From Rutidosis leptorrhynchoides (lineage: Eukaryota > Streptophyta > Magnoliopsida > Asterales > Asteraceae): a stretch of DNA of 64,000 nucleotides. The translations under genes and the position numbers were made by a program. Positions 63,660 through 64,000 of this stretch are shown here, piece after piece. The stretch's first letter is position 1, and every line of letters starts with the position of its first letter. The notes below the pieces were generated by a model. That model was given only the letters and a program-made list of their open reading frames with translations. It did no database searches and was not told the DNA's origin. The DNA lies in contig NC_092333.1 of NCBI RefSeq assembly GCF_046630445.1, positions 104,765,501 through 104,829,500 of the forward strand, in the 5' to 3' direction.

Positions 63660-64000
63660 TGAGAATGTATACATGTATAAGTATATGCATGGGCTAGGAG
63701 TGTATTAAGTCATGTGAGACTTTGTGGTGACGTCTAGGTGTATATACGAAGCAAGAATGGGGTGTACGAGTCGCGTAAACAATAGTAGGAACAAGTTGTC
63801 GAAAATTGGTCAGCTGGCGGCCATTGTCGCGCCGAGGAGGGGGAAAGTCGCGCCGCGACGTTGTACTCAAATCAGGATCAGGTTCCATTTTAAACAGCTC
63901 GAAAACTAAGTTGTACGCCGCGCCGCGAGGGCCTACGGCCGCGCCGCGACAACACTGCCGAACTGATCCGTTTTTTAGTTTTTAAAAAGGGTGGTTCAAG
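63510..64000 (+). repeat. Start of another LTR, running off the window
   Basis: Begins TGTAACATCCCG after GTAAT, matching the TGTAAC..CCC start of the Tekay-like LTR group. It contains (TA)n(CA)n at 63627-63659 and four copies of a GTCGCGCCGCGAC-type word (63826, 63847, 63917, 63938). The rest is outside the window. Confidence 0.6.

Overview
The window looks like nuclear DNA of a flowering plant, most likely a eudicot and possibly Asteraceae. The evidence is plant-type LTR retrotransposons (Tekay-like chromovirus Gypsy and Copia), an L1-type LINE, MITEs, a Helitron-like element, long (TA)n arrays, introns with GT/AG borders and a plant PMEI/invertase-inhibitor gene. The family-level guess rests on general resemblance, not on a search. 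No rRNA, tRNA, CRISPR or bacterial-type operon was seen.

Layout. 1-6338: a non-autonomous Gypsy element (minus) with 2.27-kb LTRs and only a gag gene, apparently inserted into a Tekay-like element (6339-10762, minus). 10763-16175: relics, a 708-bp MITE built around a repeated palindrome, one small probable gene (13947-14210) and a second MITE candidate. 16176-22125: a Copia element with indistinguishable 249-bp LTRs and TSD GTATG but a wrecked interior. 22226-25680: a 5'-truncated L1-like LINE (minus) carrying a 186-bp insertion. 25895-28195: two related MITEs and a Helitron-like element. 29026-29541: an intact secreted PMEI-domain inhibitor gene. 30363-32432: a transposon with 73-bp inverted repeats enclosing a promoter, two introns and a coiled-coil coding sequence whose stop codon lies in the right inverted repeat. 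35370-51738: a three-part nest, a 503-bp hAT-type MITE (TSD GTTATTAC) split by a 13.7-kb Tekay-like element (TSD CTAAA) and by a 2.1-kb solo LTR (TSD GCTCG). 51914-55650: an LTR fragment interrupted by another LTR. 57561-59868: a two-coding-exon gene for a small membrane protein with an additional 5'-UTR intron. 60508-64000: a long-inverted-repeat element, a LINE endonuclease fragment and two LTR pieces.

The few ordinary genes (13947, 29026, 57561) are islands in a transposon-dense region. The most notable signals are: (a) the Tekay-like element carries two extra ORFs between its 5' LTR and gag, one an acidic protein also present in the second copy, the other an F-box-like host-derived gene; (b) several unrelated-looking LTRs each carry their own short GC-rich inverted-repeat word, different in sequence but alike in architecture, and in two families arrayed near both LTR ends; (c) the gene-carrying inverted-repeat element at 30363-32432; (d) a structured leader motif shared by two Copia-type copies. 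All similarity statements are by-eye comparisons within the window or recognition of protein families; nothing was searched or computed.
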